Shown here in pieces: positions 1 to 10,649 of a stretch of 64,000 bases of DNA. The position numbers were made by a program, and so were the translations under genes. Source of the stretch: Limonium bicolor (lineage: Eukaryota > Streptophyta > Magnoliopsida > Caryophyllales > Plumbaginaceae). The first letter of the stretch is position 1. Each line of letters begins with the position of its first letter. The stretch is taken from positions 347,881,636 to 347,945,635 of the forward strand of contig CM041776.1 of assembly GCA_023374045.1 (NCBI GenBank), read 5' to 3'. The notes under the pieces were generated by a model. The model did no database searches. It worked only from the letters and a program-made list of their open reading frames with translations, and was not told the origin of the DNA.

Positions 1-696
1 GGATAGTATAACCAGAACAAAAACTTTGTAATGTCTCTCTTGAAACAACATGGCAAAAGATTGAAAAATAAAATACAATTTGTTCAGGTTGTTTTCTCTA
101 GTAGAGAATGAGTGAGAAACATATATTATAGAGAGAGCAAGCATGTAAGTCAAATAACTCGATTCATGTTACATATCCATTAGTCAACAATTATCTTAAA
201 GGAGCTTAAAGATAAACCTATATCAAAATATGATTTTAGAAAAACCTAATGAATGGTTGGGGGACAAGATAGTTGCTAACTAACAAAGAAGAAAAATGAA
301 GCATGAGGATATGGAACAAAATCATCAGTATAGATGATCTATTCCCAATGATTATAAGAAATTTCTACATACTTAGTTCTCAATTAAATGGGTGACTCCT
401 TGACTGCTGATTATATTAAACTATGTCATCAAAGGATAAATTGTTCCTATCCAAAATCTGTTGATTATATTGTATATAGTTCATTAAACTTTACGTTTAT
501 GTTGTTAACACACTCGTAATTTTTGGTAATCCAAAATTGTTCCTATATTTGTTGATTATACTGCATATAGTTCATGGAGATCGAAGAGATTAGGGTGAAA
601 TTAGAAACAAAGGTTACATACCTCCTTGAGTAGCATTAGTTCTAGCGAGAAGAAAGAACTTGAGTAAGAGAAGAATAAAACTGAGTTTGCCTCAAG
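1..696. other. Left flank of the outer retrotransposon E1, no gene recognised
   Basis: No reading frame of gene-like length or composition is visible. Bases 441-577 hold two related copies of a roughly 40-base unit containing ctgttgattatattg and ttgttgattatactg. Bases about 575-695 resemble 59050-59280 on the other side of E1 (shared attagggtgaaat, ggttacatacct, gagaagaaaga, ctgagtttgc). Read on the minus strand, that block looks like a pyrimidine-rich leader followed by a GTATGT splice donor. This may be the remains of a duplicated gene 5' end; no coding exon follows that I can identify. Confidence 0.4.
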
Positions 697-2189
697 TAGC
701 GTGAAATACCCATAAAAATTAAGTGATTTATATTTTCCATCAAATATTTTCAATTAAATATAGTCTTATAAAATTAGTTGATGCTGAGAATAATGTTAAA
801 TACTTATCTCACTTAATTATAAACATATAATGTAGATGGGTTACTATTATTTTATATATTTTAACGATTTGCCTTATTAAGTGAGAGGATATTGAAATAA
901 TGGTGATAAGGTAATTTGATTGGTTTTGGGAATTATGATAATAATTGGAGGCAAGGGGATTGACCTAATTTATTCCTTTTCTTTTCCCCCTTCCTCGATC
1001 TCTTTTCCACATCTCTTTCCTCTCCCTACTGGAGCCTCCCTTCATCTCTTCATCCTCCTCAACTTCCTCCTTCTTCTACTTTATAGTCCTTCCTCCATTG
1101 GTGTAGTCTCATGTTAATTCGAAGGGTAAGTGTAATTATGTTAGTAGGGATTTACAAGTTTATGATTGGATTACATTTTGTTGGCAGATTGTTGAGAGTG
1201 TGTATATTAAATTTTAGATCTCGAGTTCGTTAATGGTGGATGCAATTGACTGTGGGTGATTGTCTCTTCTTGGATGGACATGGACTTCAGGTAAACTACT
1301 GTGCTCATATTTTTGCCTGCGCGGATTTTTATGATTTGGTGGCGGATTTGAAAATCTAATTGGTGAATTGGTGATTTGGGACTTAATTCCCCTGAATTAA
1401 TGTGAACTAGAGGATTTATGGTTTTGCAACCTAAAGGTTTGGTTTTGAGAGTCTTAGAGGTTGGACTTTTAGATATTTTCTGTTGAGGTAACGATTAATC
1501 TTTTGGTATTGATTTGGGAGACTTTCATTGGGATGATTATATTGTTGGTATACATTGGTATCCCGTGTTATATTGTTGGTACACATTGGTACCCCGTGAT
1601 ATATTTATTTATTTGAGCAGCGAACACTGAACCACAGTTTAAGCTCTATAGATCTACTTGTATGCGGTCAATAGAACCCTTAGAAGGGTGTGCACACTTA
1701 AGGACTTAGAGTGAGGTGAGATATTTGTTGCGGCTCCACTTGTTTGGGTGTCCATCCGTGGATTATGTGATTGGTTACCGGTGAAAGCCCCCTCCTGGAT
1801 TGATTGTTAAATGGTTGAATTGTTGGAAAATTGTTTCACGAACGGTGAATTGTGTTGTATATGTGTTTGTTTATATATTTATTCAAATGGTTTCCAAATA
1901 AAATGTAGGAAAAATTCATAATATACCCCTGTTTTCTTCGTAATTCACAATATACCCCTTTTTTGAAGCTGTGTCACAAGATGCCCCTATTTTCTTCACT
2001 AATTCACAAAATGCCCCTTGTTGCTAACGACCGTGAAATGCTCTATTAACCTGCCCTAAAAATGACTATTTTGCCCCTAACCTTTTTTTTGAAAATTCGC
2101 AGTTTCATTCTAGAATGGCTACTTTTTTGAGAAATTTTAAAGTTCATAATATACCCCTGTTTAAGTTTATTCACTAGTAGAAAAAATAT

Positions 2190-2440
2190 TATATAACACG
2201 CATTTTATAACACGATTTTGTTGTAATGGTGTTATAAAATGTTTTACAACATGGCTGCATGATTTAACCGTGTTATAATATGTGAGATAAATATCGTGGT
2301 ACTGGAGAAGAGGTTTTTTAACACGGTTATATGTTACCCGTGTTATAAGTGTCTTTAATACAACACGGTTCGTCCGAACCGTGTTATAAACAGTTCTTTA
2401 TAACGCGGTTTTCTTTAACAACCGTGTTATATTGTCTTTA
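2190..2440. repeat. K1 left subterminal repeat array
   Basis: Several copies of ataacacggtt and its complement aaccgtgttataa occur in direct and inverted orientation over about 250 bases inside the left CACTA terminus. In En/Spm such subterminal motifs bind the TNPA-type protein; here that role is inferred from position. Confidence 0.8.
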
Positions 2441-2519
2441 ATTTGTAGTATTCATTAACTCACGGCTATTTCTTTCCCTTCAGTCACGGTAATTTGCATC
2501 CCTAACCGGTGATAGGAAA

Positions 2520-2779
2520 GAGCTCTGCGCCTCTCTTCACCTTCCTCATGCCCCTCTTCATTTATTTGCAACCCCAATCCAGAGAACAAACCATGCCGCC
2601 TCTCTTCCTTCTACCTTGAACCATGTCTGGTGATCTGCGCCTTCCTTCTCCCTTTCCGGTTTCCACCACGGTCGAGCAAGGAACATAAGTCTGTGCCCTT
2701 CTCCTTCTCTTGCTGTTCAACACGAAACAAGGAACACACAACTAGCTTCATTTCTGCTTGTGTTCCGACCGTAATAGAG
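2520..2779 (+). other. Putative captured 5' leader exon in K1
   Basis: A pyrimidine-rich stretch resembling a plant 5' untranslated region ends at 2779 in a consensus donor (aatagag followed by gtaagg). The next plausible acceptor is the exon at 3069. It may be a captured promoter-proximal exon that drives transcription of the chimera. No protein is claimed. Confidence 0.35.
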
Positions 2780-3068
2780 GTAAGGTCTGGTTTCTATTTT
2801 TTTTATTTCCCTCTTAGATTCGAAACTAGTTTTGTTCCCAGTCTTACTGCCCTATTCTCTTCTAGCCTTGAATCGGAAGCTCGGAAAGTTCTTTGTGGTA
2901 TGTCTATGATGTTATTTTATCTTATTTGATTCCCTGTGAAGTTAGGGTTTATAAACAAAATAATATTCGATTCGTAAAATGATAGGGCTTGAAACTACTG
3001 AAAAAAATACAAAGTGCACGTTTAAAGTTTTGTTCGTATCATTTATGGGTTTTCTTTTGTGCTATCAG

Positions 3069-3171
3069 GAAGGGAGACACCATCGGTTGCTGGAATTATA
3101 AACCCGGGTGCAGACGGATTCCAAAAGCTATTTTTTGGTCAGGAAGAAATTGCCATCCCTGTTCATCCAAC
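3069..3171 (+). pseudogene. Captured exon of unidentified gene in K1
   Basis: A 103-base block lies between an acceptor (gtgctatcag) and a donor (ccaac followed by gtgagt). One frame is fully open and reads GIINPGADGFQKL and then EEIAIPVHP, which looks like real protein sequence. I do not recognise the family. It is separate from the FPS fragments that start 1.2 kb downstream. The clean splice sites suggest a captured exon; the source gene is unknown. Confidence 0.45.
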
Positions 3172-4375
3172 GTGAGTATCCTAGTTCATGAACACTTCAG
3201 TTATTTTCTTACTTCCTAGTAACACTAGGAATCCAAATGATGTTTCACGGATAACAGCCCCAAAGCAGCTGCGCTTTGGCAAAATAATTCACGTCTAACA
3301 CTTGCACTATTCGCATTGAATTTCTGGACATTAGATTATCTGGTTTACAATATATAACTGTCTTCCATGTCTATGGCATAGTTTGATCTAGTCATAGTGT
3401 CATATATTCTATCAACGTATGCCAGGAATGTATTAAGCATAAGCTCTATCTACATTGGGAATGTCACTCTTGGATCCAGATGAATGTGTTCCATGTCTAT
3501 GGCATAGTTTGATCTAGTCATAGTGTCGTATATTCTATCAATTTTGCCTCAATTCAGTCTCCATTTTATAGGCACATTATGGTGTGTTTAAAGATTTATT
3601 CATTTGGTTATTTTGAACCTTGATTATGCCTGATTCATGCTGATAAGAATGGCACATAACATGTATTAAATTGCTGCTGATACTGCTGTTGTTTACAAGC
3701 TCTTTTAGCAGTTTGTTAACTATCAAATTGTGGTCAAAATCTACCTACTTGTGCTGGTGTCTTACGCCCCACTTTGAAGCATCATAAATCTATAATTATT
3801 GGCCTGTTACACAGCATGATCTGAGCCTCATTTTTCTTCTGTTCTTACATGATCGTTGTCAATTTACTACATGTGTCTAATTATGGAGAACACACCAGTG
3901 GTAATTGAACCGGGTTCTTCGCAGAATTTTACCACTGTTGTCGCTGTTGTATGAACAAGTTTGATCTGGATTCCAGCTTGGCTTTTATTCCTAGCTAATG
4001 TGGTGATTAAACCTACAAAATAATGCTTTTTATTCCCTGATTTTCGTTGCTGTTAATAGGCGTTTCTCAGCAGTTTTTCCAATTAAGAGTGATGCAATAA
4101 CTGCTTCAGTTTTTGCCCCTGTTTATGTCTTAATAGGATGTGAGTGAATCTGATTTTGCTTGGCTTGGTTAAGCCTTGTTTAGCTCTGTTTTGAGCACTT
4201 TGGCTCTGTTTTCACTATGTGTCTTCGCTGCTTTTTTCATTCAGGCCTGAGGAGAATGTAGACCAGTAGCCAATTGATTGTTCACCTGTTACAGGTTAGT
4301 AAGCTACTCCATTGTATGTCTCTGCACTTTGTTGAAAATATTGACCATGTTAGTAATTTTTAATTGGCTTGGCAG
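3172..4375. other. K1 interior between captured exons, no gene identified
   Basis: T-rich, intron-like sequence. A duplicated phrase occurs at about 3365-3420 and 3488-3540 (tctatggcatagtttgatct in both). Possible tiny exons (for example near 4245-4293, acceptor and donor both present) cannot be assigned. Confidence 0.4.
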
Positions 4376-5157
4376 GGAAATTGAACCGTGGGCTCTCAGT
4401 TGTAGATAACTGCAAATTGCTAAAAGGATGTGAACTAACCGACGATGAATTCTTTCTCTCCAGCGTTGTTGGTTGGTGTGTTGAATGGGTACAACATCCG
4501 AATCTCATTTATTGGGTTCCATTATTTATTCTTTGTCTTAAATTGTTTGTCTATCTAAATTGTTTAATGAATTCATTGGAGATTGTTTTCCAATTTTATA
4601 TACTGGATTGGCTCATATCAAGATGCAGTCACTGTCGGATTGTACAGTCAAAACTGCCTACTACTCGTTTTATTTTCCGGTGCGTTAATTTACCTTACTA
4701 TCTATTACTGCGCTATCTCAACCTTTTCCTGCTAGAGATATTATAGTAGCCTTACTGAATTTAACTCCCTCATAATTATCAAATTGTATCTGTGAAGAAT
4801 TGATTGATCAGAATCACTTGAAATCCTGGCATTTCCTTCATATTGTAGAAATATATATCTTAAAAGTAGCTTTCAAGTCATTTAGTTTGTTGGGAAATCA
4901 ACAAGGTATAAGAAACTCATGGCGTTGTGCTATAAAATTGCAAAGAAATTCCACTGTGAAACAGGTATTGTTTAGGAAAACTATGCTTATTTTTTGAGGA
5001 GTATATAGTATCTTGCATCGGAAGTGGGGATGCATTTATAATGGTGATTGCTTTGAACTTCTTTCAGATTGGTACAGACATAGAAGACTTCAAGTGCTCT
5101 TGGCTGGTGGTGAAGGCTCTATAAGTCTGCAACAAGGAGCAGAAGCGTTTGTTATTG
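4376..5157 (+). pseudogene. FPS: Farnesyl diphosphate synthase exon fragments, captured in K1
   Basis: Three exon-sized blocks match plant farnesyl diphosphate synthase, which condenses IPP with DMAPP and GPP in cytosolic isoprenoid synthesis. The first (4376 to about 4493, after a cag acceptor) reads [16 protein letters not shown] and VGWCVEWVQ, the region upstream of the first Asp-rich motif. The second (about 4621-4682) reads RIVQ then, after a one-base loss in the following codon, [11 protein letters not shown]. The third (5068 to about 5157) reads IGTDIEDFKCSWLVVKAL and then an in-frame TAA before VCNKEQK. Neither DDxxD motif is present, exons are missing between the blocks, and the frame is broken at least twice. 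It is a non-functional captured copy that preserves intron positions, so capture was from genomic DNA rather than cDNA. Confidence 0.8.
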
Positions 5158-5385
5158 GTAATGTAATCTAACATTTTAAATACGCTGTATGCAGATATAT
5201 TAGGAATTCTGTGGGAAGAAATTGTCCTTCTGAAGTTGTTATGGGGCAGCTTTTATATATACGATGTGTATCCTTCGTAATATCTTTTCTGCATGTGGGG
5301 ATTCATAAGAGGACAAGCAAATCGTGTTGGAGGATTAGTGAGTCTAATTGCACTGAATGTTTGATAACCTTGAATTCTTAAACAG

Positions 5386-5666
5386 GATTCTGTCATCAAA
5401 GGGGCTGATGTTTGCTCAGTGTGCAACAGAAAATTTGGTGTCTGCATTAAGGTTAGTGAATTTGATTTAGTTGCTTTGGTTCCGTGTATCATTCTATTAT
5501 TAACCTTTATGTTGGATATCATACTTCCAGTGCAATGAAGGCGACTGTCATAGTACATGTCATCCCTCCTGTGCTAAGTCTGTTGGCTATTATCTGAGTA
5601 TTCAGTATATGGGTGGCAAGATGCAACACAGAGCTATTTTAATAAGCACAACTTTGAGCAAGCAAT
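5386..5666 (+). pseudogene. PHD-type zinc-finger fragment of a chromatin-reader-like protein, captured in K1
   Basis: Two exons (5386-5451 and about 5531-5666) are separated by an intron with GT..AG ends. Exon 1 reads DVCSVCNRKFGVCIK. Exon 2 reads CNEGDCHSTCHPSCAKSVG and then GGKMQHRA. The spacing of Cys and His (CxxC, then CxxC, then HPxCA) fits an extended PHD finger as in plant BRPF/Jade-like or PHD-family proteins, which bind chromatin. After the last quoted residues the frame changes; the alternative frame continues with KHNFEQAM, which resembles the family. The fragment is one domain only, has at least one frameshift, and comes from a different gene than its FPS and CTP synthase neighbours. 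Confidence 0.65.
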
Positions 5667-6276
5667 GGTACATCGCATACTCATATATATATATATATAT
5701 ATATATTAATTATATTTACATTTCACTTATTTTCTTCCATTGTAATACGAGGTTCTATGCTTATCATTCTGTTGATGATTTATATATAGCTGGATAATAA
5801 AAAACATGGAGCTGAGGAGCTTTACTAGTGTTATATCAGTTTTTCAGTTACAGTTTTCTGTTTTCTGTAAAATGAACTACCAGAGTAGTTAACAGTGTTG
5901 TATGAGTTGTTAATGAGCCTAACACACTTCTAAGGCACTTAAGTAAATTTATATACACTTGGGAAAGATAGAAATCGAATTAATCAGAGAAGAAGAAGGA
6001 ATGAAGAAGAAGTATACAGATTTTTGTTTTCAGATTTTTGCAGTTTTTCCAATTCTGGATAGAGTCTATGCCATTCATTGAGGCATTGCGGCAGCTGTCT
6101 TTAATTTACTGTTGGTACGATACAGTTCTTACCATGTTTTTATGTTTTTCAAAGTTGCTAATTCTGTTTATTCATTTTACTGGTACTTTTACCTATTCTT
6201 CAGTTTATATGGTAGTTTGCTATTGATAATGAGATGTGGTAGTAAATTTATATTTTTTCTCTCTGCGTGGCTCAAG
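5667..6276. other. K1 interior, no gene identified
   Basis: Includes a short TA microsatellite at about 5681-5705 and T-rich intron-like DNA leading up to the CTP synthase exons. Nothing coding is recognised. Confidence 0.4.
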
Positions 6277-7602
6277 ATCCTCCAGCTTTAGGAGAATGGA
6301 AAACTCGGGCTGAGACTTTTGACAATCTTACTGCTCTTGTTAGTGCTATATAAGCATTTTTTTATCTAAACATCTCATCTTTATTTGACGACCCACATAT
6401 TACTGATATATAGTTCTAAGTTTACTTGCAGGTCAGGATAGCTATGGTTGGGAAGTATGTTGGTCTTTCAGACTCTTACTTATCTGTTATTAAGGTGATC
6501 ATTCACTTATTGCATGTCAGATACTTGCTAGCCTAGTTTACTGTAAGCAAATATATACGTAAGAAATACCCTGTCCTGTTTAAGCTCACTGAATCGATGA
6601 TCTTTCGTTGCAGGCTCTTCAACATGCTTGTATTTCATGCTCTGTGAAGCCCAAGATTGACTGGATAGCTGCTTCTGATCTGGAAGATGAGAGTGAAAAA
6701 ACGGTTGGAAGCTTATACATATTTTGAGTTAGATATTGAATATACGCAAAACAAAAAGAAGGGACGAGAGCTATAAATAGATATACTGAATGTGAATCGT
6801 GTTTTTTTTTTCTTATACAGACACCAGAAGCACATGCATCTGCCTGGGAGACCTTAAAGGTAAGCCTCTATTTCCAAAGTTTGTTAGTTACAATCTGTAT
6901 CCCTTCATCAAGACACTGGGACGTCTGAAATCGCTTTCCATTAATTGATTAGTATGCTTTGAAAGAATAAATATTTTTATTAGAATGGTTGAGAAAGCAG
7001 CTGGGCAAACCAATTTCTGTGTACAAAATCACAGTAATAGCTTGTGAACTTGAGAATTTATTTTATTTTTGTAGGGTGCTGATTGTGTGTTGGTCCCTGG
7101 TGGGTTTGGCGAGCGTGGTATACAAGGAATGGTATTGGCCGCTAAGTATGCCCGGGAAAATAAAGTACCATATTTAGGAATCTGCTTGGGCATGCAGATT
7201 GCTGTGATTGAGTTCGCTAGAACAGTAAGTTGTCAAACCTTTTAACATAAGGAATAAATCCTTTTTATCCCTTTCCACTCTTTATCAATTGGGAAGAAGG
7301 GCTCTTGACATTGTAACTTGTTTATGAAACTACTGCCATGTAGGTATTGGGTCTTGGTTCTGCAAATAGTGAAGAGTTTGGTGCTCAGGGTTCTGATGCT
7401 GTGGTTGTATTCATGCCAGAGGTATGGTTACTTGTACTTAAATAATATTTTTTCTTTGTGAAGGTTTTCTGTGTTTCTGAGCTTGACATATTCTCTATGA
7501 TTAAGTAAATAATCAAGGGGTCTAGAACTCATATGGGAAACACAATGAGACTTGGAGCTCGGAGGACACTCTTTCAAACTGGAAACTGTATCACCTCAAA
7601 GC
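6277..7602 (+). pseudogene. CTPS: CTP synthase, seven consecutive exons spanning part of the glutaminase domain, captured in K1
   Basis: CTP synthase aminates UTP to CTP using glutamine. Exons at about 6277-6338, 6432-6494, 6614-6703, 6821-6859, 7074-7223, 7344-7421 and 7517-7602 each have GT and AG flanks. They stay in one frame with no stop across about 190 codons. Readable family motifs are [62 protein letters not shown] (with the nucleophile Cys) and THMGNTMRLGARRT. The N-terminal synthetase domain and the end of the glutaminase domain, including the catalytic His-Glu region, are missing. After 7602 the sequence changes to unrelated material. It is therefore an incomplete captured gene. 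The unbroken frame, in contrast to the FPS pieces, suggests later capture or some constraint. Confidence 0.88.
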
Positions 7603-8036
7603 TGTAAGCAAATCAACTTCCCTCATTAACAAACAAATGATGTCTATATTAAGTCCTGTAGGGTTTATTTATTTATTAAAATGGGAACAATAATTAGATA
7701 GTGAAGTAAGAAGGGTTTTGCTGTTGCATTTTTGTGGGGGGTTTTCTGTATGTTATACCACAGTCAGAAAAGCTAGGCGATACAAAACTGAAAGATGTTG
7801 GTACCTTGTTTTTTGTTAAGAAAAGGTCATAATAGAAAGAGAAAAAGTGGGCAGCTCAGGAAGTTGTAAAGTCCCAACTAATTGTTGCAAAATTCCTTCT
7901 CTTATCAAAGGTTTCTTTAGTTCCAGTAAATACACGTCAAACAGAACTTAATCTGTTATTTTCTTTCTGCTGCAAGTATTATTACAAATCAACATTTAAA
8001 GCTTTCTTCGCATATTTTGTTTTTTTTCTGTTGTAG
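7603..8036. other. K1 interior downstream of CTP synthase exons
   Basis: Intron-like T-rich sequence between the last CTP synthase exon and an exon-like block at 8037. No coding sequence recognised. Confidence 0.4.
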
Positions 8037-8372
8037 GAAGTTTGGACATGGGCTGGAAGAAGCTCAAATGGCAGCAGTTGGATATTTGGGAAGCCTGTCT
8101 TGATGATTTTGTCATGTTGGAGCTCGAAGAACTATGTTTTTGTTTCTTAGCGGGCAGGTATGTAAAGGCAGTGTTTCTTTCTTCAACACTTATTAACTAT
8201 GTATACTTGTTCTAATATTTCTATTGTTTTTAAATATTAGGCATATGACTGGTTTCACAATCTTTGCGGAGAGCAACACTTGATGGAAGTGGACATTATA
8301 AAGAGAAGAATTGACACTTTGGATTACTCTTGGTCATGTCCTTATAGAGTAGGTGGTAATTTATTTTTGTAG
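8037..8372 (+). pseudogene. Exon-like fragments of unidentified origin in K1
   Basis: A block at 8037-8157 has an acceptor (ttgtag) and a donor (gcgggcag then gtatg), and one frame is open throughout. A second block starts after an acceptor at 8240 and is open to a TAG near 8372, reading AYDWFHNLCGEQHLMEVD. I recognise neither. They do not match the missing end of CTP synthase as I know that family. They may be from a fourth source gene or be chance frames. Confidence 0.35.
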
Positions 8373-8564
8373 TACTTGTACAAGAGATCGATTGTCGAAT
8401 TTTGTGAATGTTACAAAGTGTGTATATATGGCAAATGAATTTAGTGGCTCTTTTGCAAGCGGTGTGGCTGAATATTAAATGTGTCATGTGTAATAGACAT
8501 CATTGATTGTTAATTGTAGGTAGTGAAGCAGTGTAGAGAAACAGATTTTTTTTAAAAAAAAACC

Positions 8565-9165
8565 AAGTTTTTAACACGGTTGTTTATATAACCATGTTAT
8601 AAAACAACTTCATATTTAGTCGGAAAAGACTTATAACACGGTTCTCATGTAACCGTGTTGTAAAATTAGACTTTATAACACGGTTTTATATAAGAACCGT
8701 GTTATAAAACAGCTTCATATTTTGTCGGAAAAGACTTTATAACACGGTTCTCATGTAACCGTGTTGTAAAATTAGACTTTATAACACGGTTTTATATAAG
8801 AACCGTGTTATAAAACAGCTTCATATTTTTTCGAGGAAAGACTTTATAACACGGTTTTAACGTAACCGTGTTGTAAAAGTGGACTTTATAACACGGTTTT
8901 GATGTAACTGTGTTGTAAAAGTGGACTTTATAACACGGGTTTAAAGAAGAACCGTGTTAGAAACTTGATTTGGCGCAAAAAAAAGAAGTGCGGTAAGCAC
9001 TTTTATAACACGGTTAGTCAGTCCATAACCGTGTTATAAAACCGTTTTTTAACACGGTTAATAACCGTGTTGTAAAATCAAGAAGTATATACGACCGCAG
9101 CATATAACACCCTCTATAACCGTGTTATATAAAGAAAAACAACCGTGTTATAAAACGTTTTTTTC
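8565..9165. repeat. K1 right subterminal repeat array
   Basis: A longer array of the same motif lies inside the right terminus. Many units are paired as inverted repeats (ataacacggtt then aaccgtgttataaa). A roughly 100-base block is nearly duplicated at about 8630-8725 and 8732-8826. Asymmetric arrays, longer at one end, are usual in CACTA elements. Confidence 0.8.
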
Positions 9166-9274
9166 ACTAGTGATTGTTTATGAAATACCCCTCATTATGT
9201 TTTGAGGTTCACAAGATACCCTTGTTTATGTTTTGTAGTTCACGAAATACCCTTATCTCCCCGATGGCCTGGCA

Positions 9275-9850
9275 AAGCATCACATAGTTTTCTCTTGTTT
9301 TTCAACTGCCTTCAACATCTTCATAATCCCAGGACAAATGTTGTTTGCTTTCTAGTTCTCTGAGGTTTCCTGTCTCTCGAAATGTTTCACCATTAGCTTA
9401 GTACAAATCTCTGTCATACACAATTAGACACAATTATAATATGTGACCAGAGACAAACTAGTATAGCATGAATTATTTACATAGTTAGGTAAATACCTTC
9501 AAGTAAAGAGTAGATTGGTTTAGTCCTGTGGACAGTCCAAGTAGCATTGAAACCCTCCACAAAGTTTGATGTATTGTCTGGACACTATATATGTTTACAT
9601 AAAACCAGTTAGACAATTGTAAAAGTTTAGACACACAATAATGTCACAAGCATTTGGTTTAAAATGGCTACCTCTTGGTCAAATTTGTGTTGTGCCCAAC
9701 ACTCCAATGGGATATCGCTCAGATATTTGAATGCACCAAGATCCATCTCCCTAATGCGTGCAATTGCTTGATAAGAGCTTGGTCGATTCTCTGCGAGTAA
9801 AAGAAAGGATGCATTATAAAAGGTGTCAAAATAATATAAAGAACGCAACT
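9275..9850 (-). pseudogene. MULE (MudrA-type) transposase C-terminal fragment
   Basis: On the minus strand, 9848-9627 encodes a segment containing LGAFKYLSDIP and WAQHKFD, matching the conserved region of plant Mutator transposases just before the NN..ESFN-like motif. A second exon in another frame (about 9590-9500) reads NFVEGFNATW followed by RTKPIYSLLE, the expected next motif. About 9420-9275 reads TEICTKLMVKHFERQE and then CPGIMKMLK with in-frame stops, matching the region after it. The N-terminal part and the DDE catalytic core are absent. This fragment, with the 9-bp duplication, identifies M1 as a MULE and suggests it is an internally deleted former autonomous copy. It cannot make an active transposase. 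Confidence 0.75.
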
Positions 9851-10649
9851 AGTGGCAATGTCCACAAAGTACCTATGTTTATGTTTTGAAGTTCATGAAA
9901 TACCCCTAAGTAATAGGGGTATCTTGTGAACTTCAAAACATAAACAGGGGTATTTCATGAAAAATAAACTTAAACAGGGGTATATTATGAACTTTAAAAT
10001 TCAAAAAAAGTAGTCATTTCAAAAGAAACAGTGAATTTTTCAAAAAAAAAAATGGGTCAGGGGCAAAATAGTCATTTTCCAGGGGAGATTAACGGGGCAT
10101 TTGACGGTTATTAGCAAAAAGGGGAATTTTGTGAATTAACAAAGAAAACATGGGTATCTTGTGACACACTTTCAAAAAGGGGTATGTTGTGAATTACGAA
10201 AGAAAACAGGGATATATTGTGAATTTTCCCTAAAATGTATTTTACATTATTAGGCAAAGGTTTACTAAGTTTTTCTAAATTATGTGGTCCCTTCTTGTGT
10301 GTGTTGTATGTTTTCTGATCGCATGTAATGATAGCTATGACTTTGGGGTTGGGATCATGTAGCCACGTAGTTGATAGCATTATTTATGACCTTGCTGAAC
10401 TGATTCATGTTTAACTATATCATTTGAAGTATTTAATTTGGAATACATTAATGTTTTGGAGGTAGTGGAGGATTAGCCTTAGCATTCATGTGGAGGAGTG
10501 TGGCGGTAATATCCTGGATCGTTTTCGCTGCTATTTCTTAACTAGTTTGATCGAATTGCTGAGAAAATTCCCTTGGTTTTGCTTTGATCTTAACATTTTA
10601 ACACTATGGGCTGATAATGGGAACTTTCTGAATCTGATTTTAAGCTTTT

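Larger units (their letters stand above)
2172..9172. mobile_element. K1: gene-capturing CACTA transposon (Pack-CACTA-like)
   Basis: Termini read cactagtagaaaaaa at 2172 and, inward from the right end, cactagtgaaaaaaa at 9172. A 3-bp target duplication att (2169-2171, 9173-9175) flanks it, both diagnostic of CACTA/En-Spm elements. Next to each end are subterminal arrays of a 12-15 base motif (ataacacggtt and its complement). The 7001-bp element has no visible TNPD-type transposase. Instead, between 2520 and 8372 it carries a patchwork of exons with conserved splice sites from farnesyl diphosphate synthase, a PHD-finger protein, CTP synthase and unidentified sources. All identified fragments face the plus strand. 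It is inserted in the left inverted repeat of MULE M1. Gene capture by CACTA elements is known; three or more sources in one element is notable. Confidence 0.9.
1908..10230. mobile_element. M1: Mutator-like element (MULE) with long terminal inverted repeats, hosting CACTA K1
   Basis: The element is bounded by a perfect 9-bp target duplication taaaatgta (1899-1907 and 10231-10239), the size typical of Mutator-like elements. The uninterrupted site with a single taaaatgta is visible in the sister LTR at 57867-57875. Terminal inverted repeats start ggaaaaattcata on the left and, read inward from the right, gggaaaattcaca. They extend more than 260 bases and continue beyond the K1 insertion to about 9233 on the left and about 9916 on the right. 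They are built of repeated phrases such as aatatacccct and cacaagatacccc. Without K1 the element is about 1.3 kb and keeps part of a transposase on the minus strand. Confidence 0.9.

Noticed and set aside
920..1117. 65-codon frame shared by both E1 LTRs
   Set aside because: It lies in a pyrimidine-rich LTR stretch, its N-terminus differs between copies, and it has no domain; likely leader sequence.
4369..4746. 125-codon open frame as an independent gene
   Set aside because: Only its first third is an FPS exon; the rest is intron read-through.
6277..7602. CTP synthase as a working host gene
   Set aside because: The synthetase domain and the end of the glutaminase domain are missing, and it lies inside CACTA element K1 between other gene fragments.
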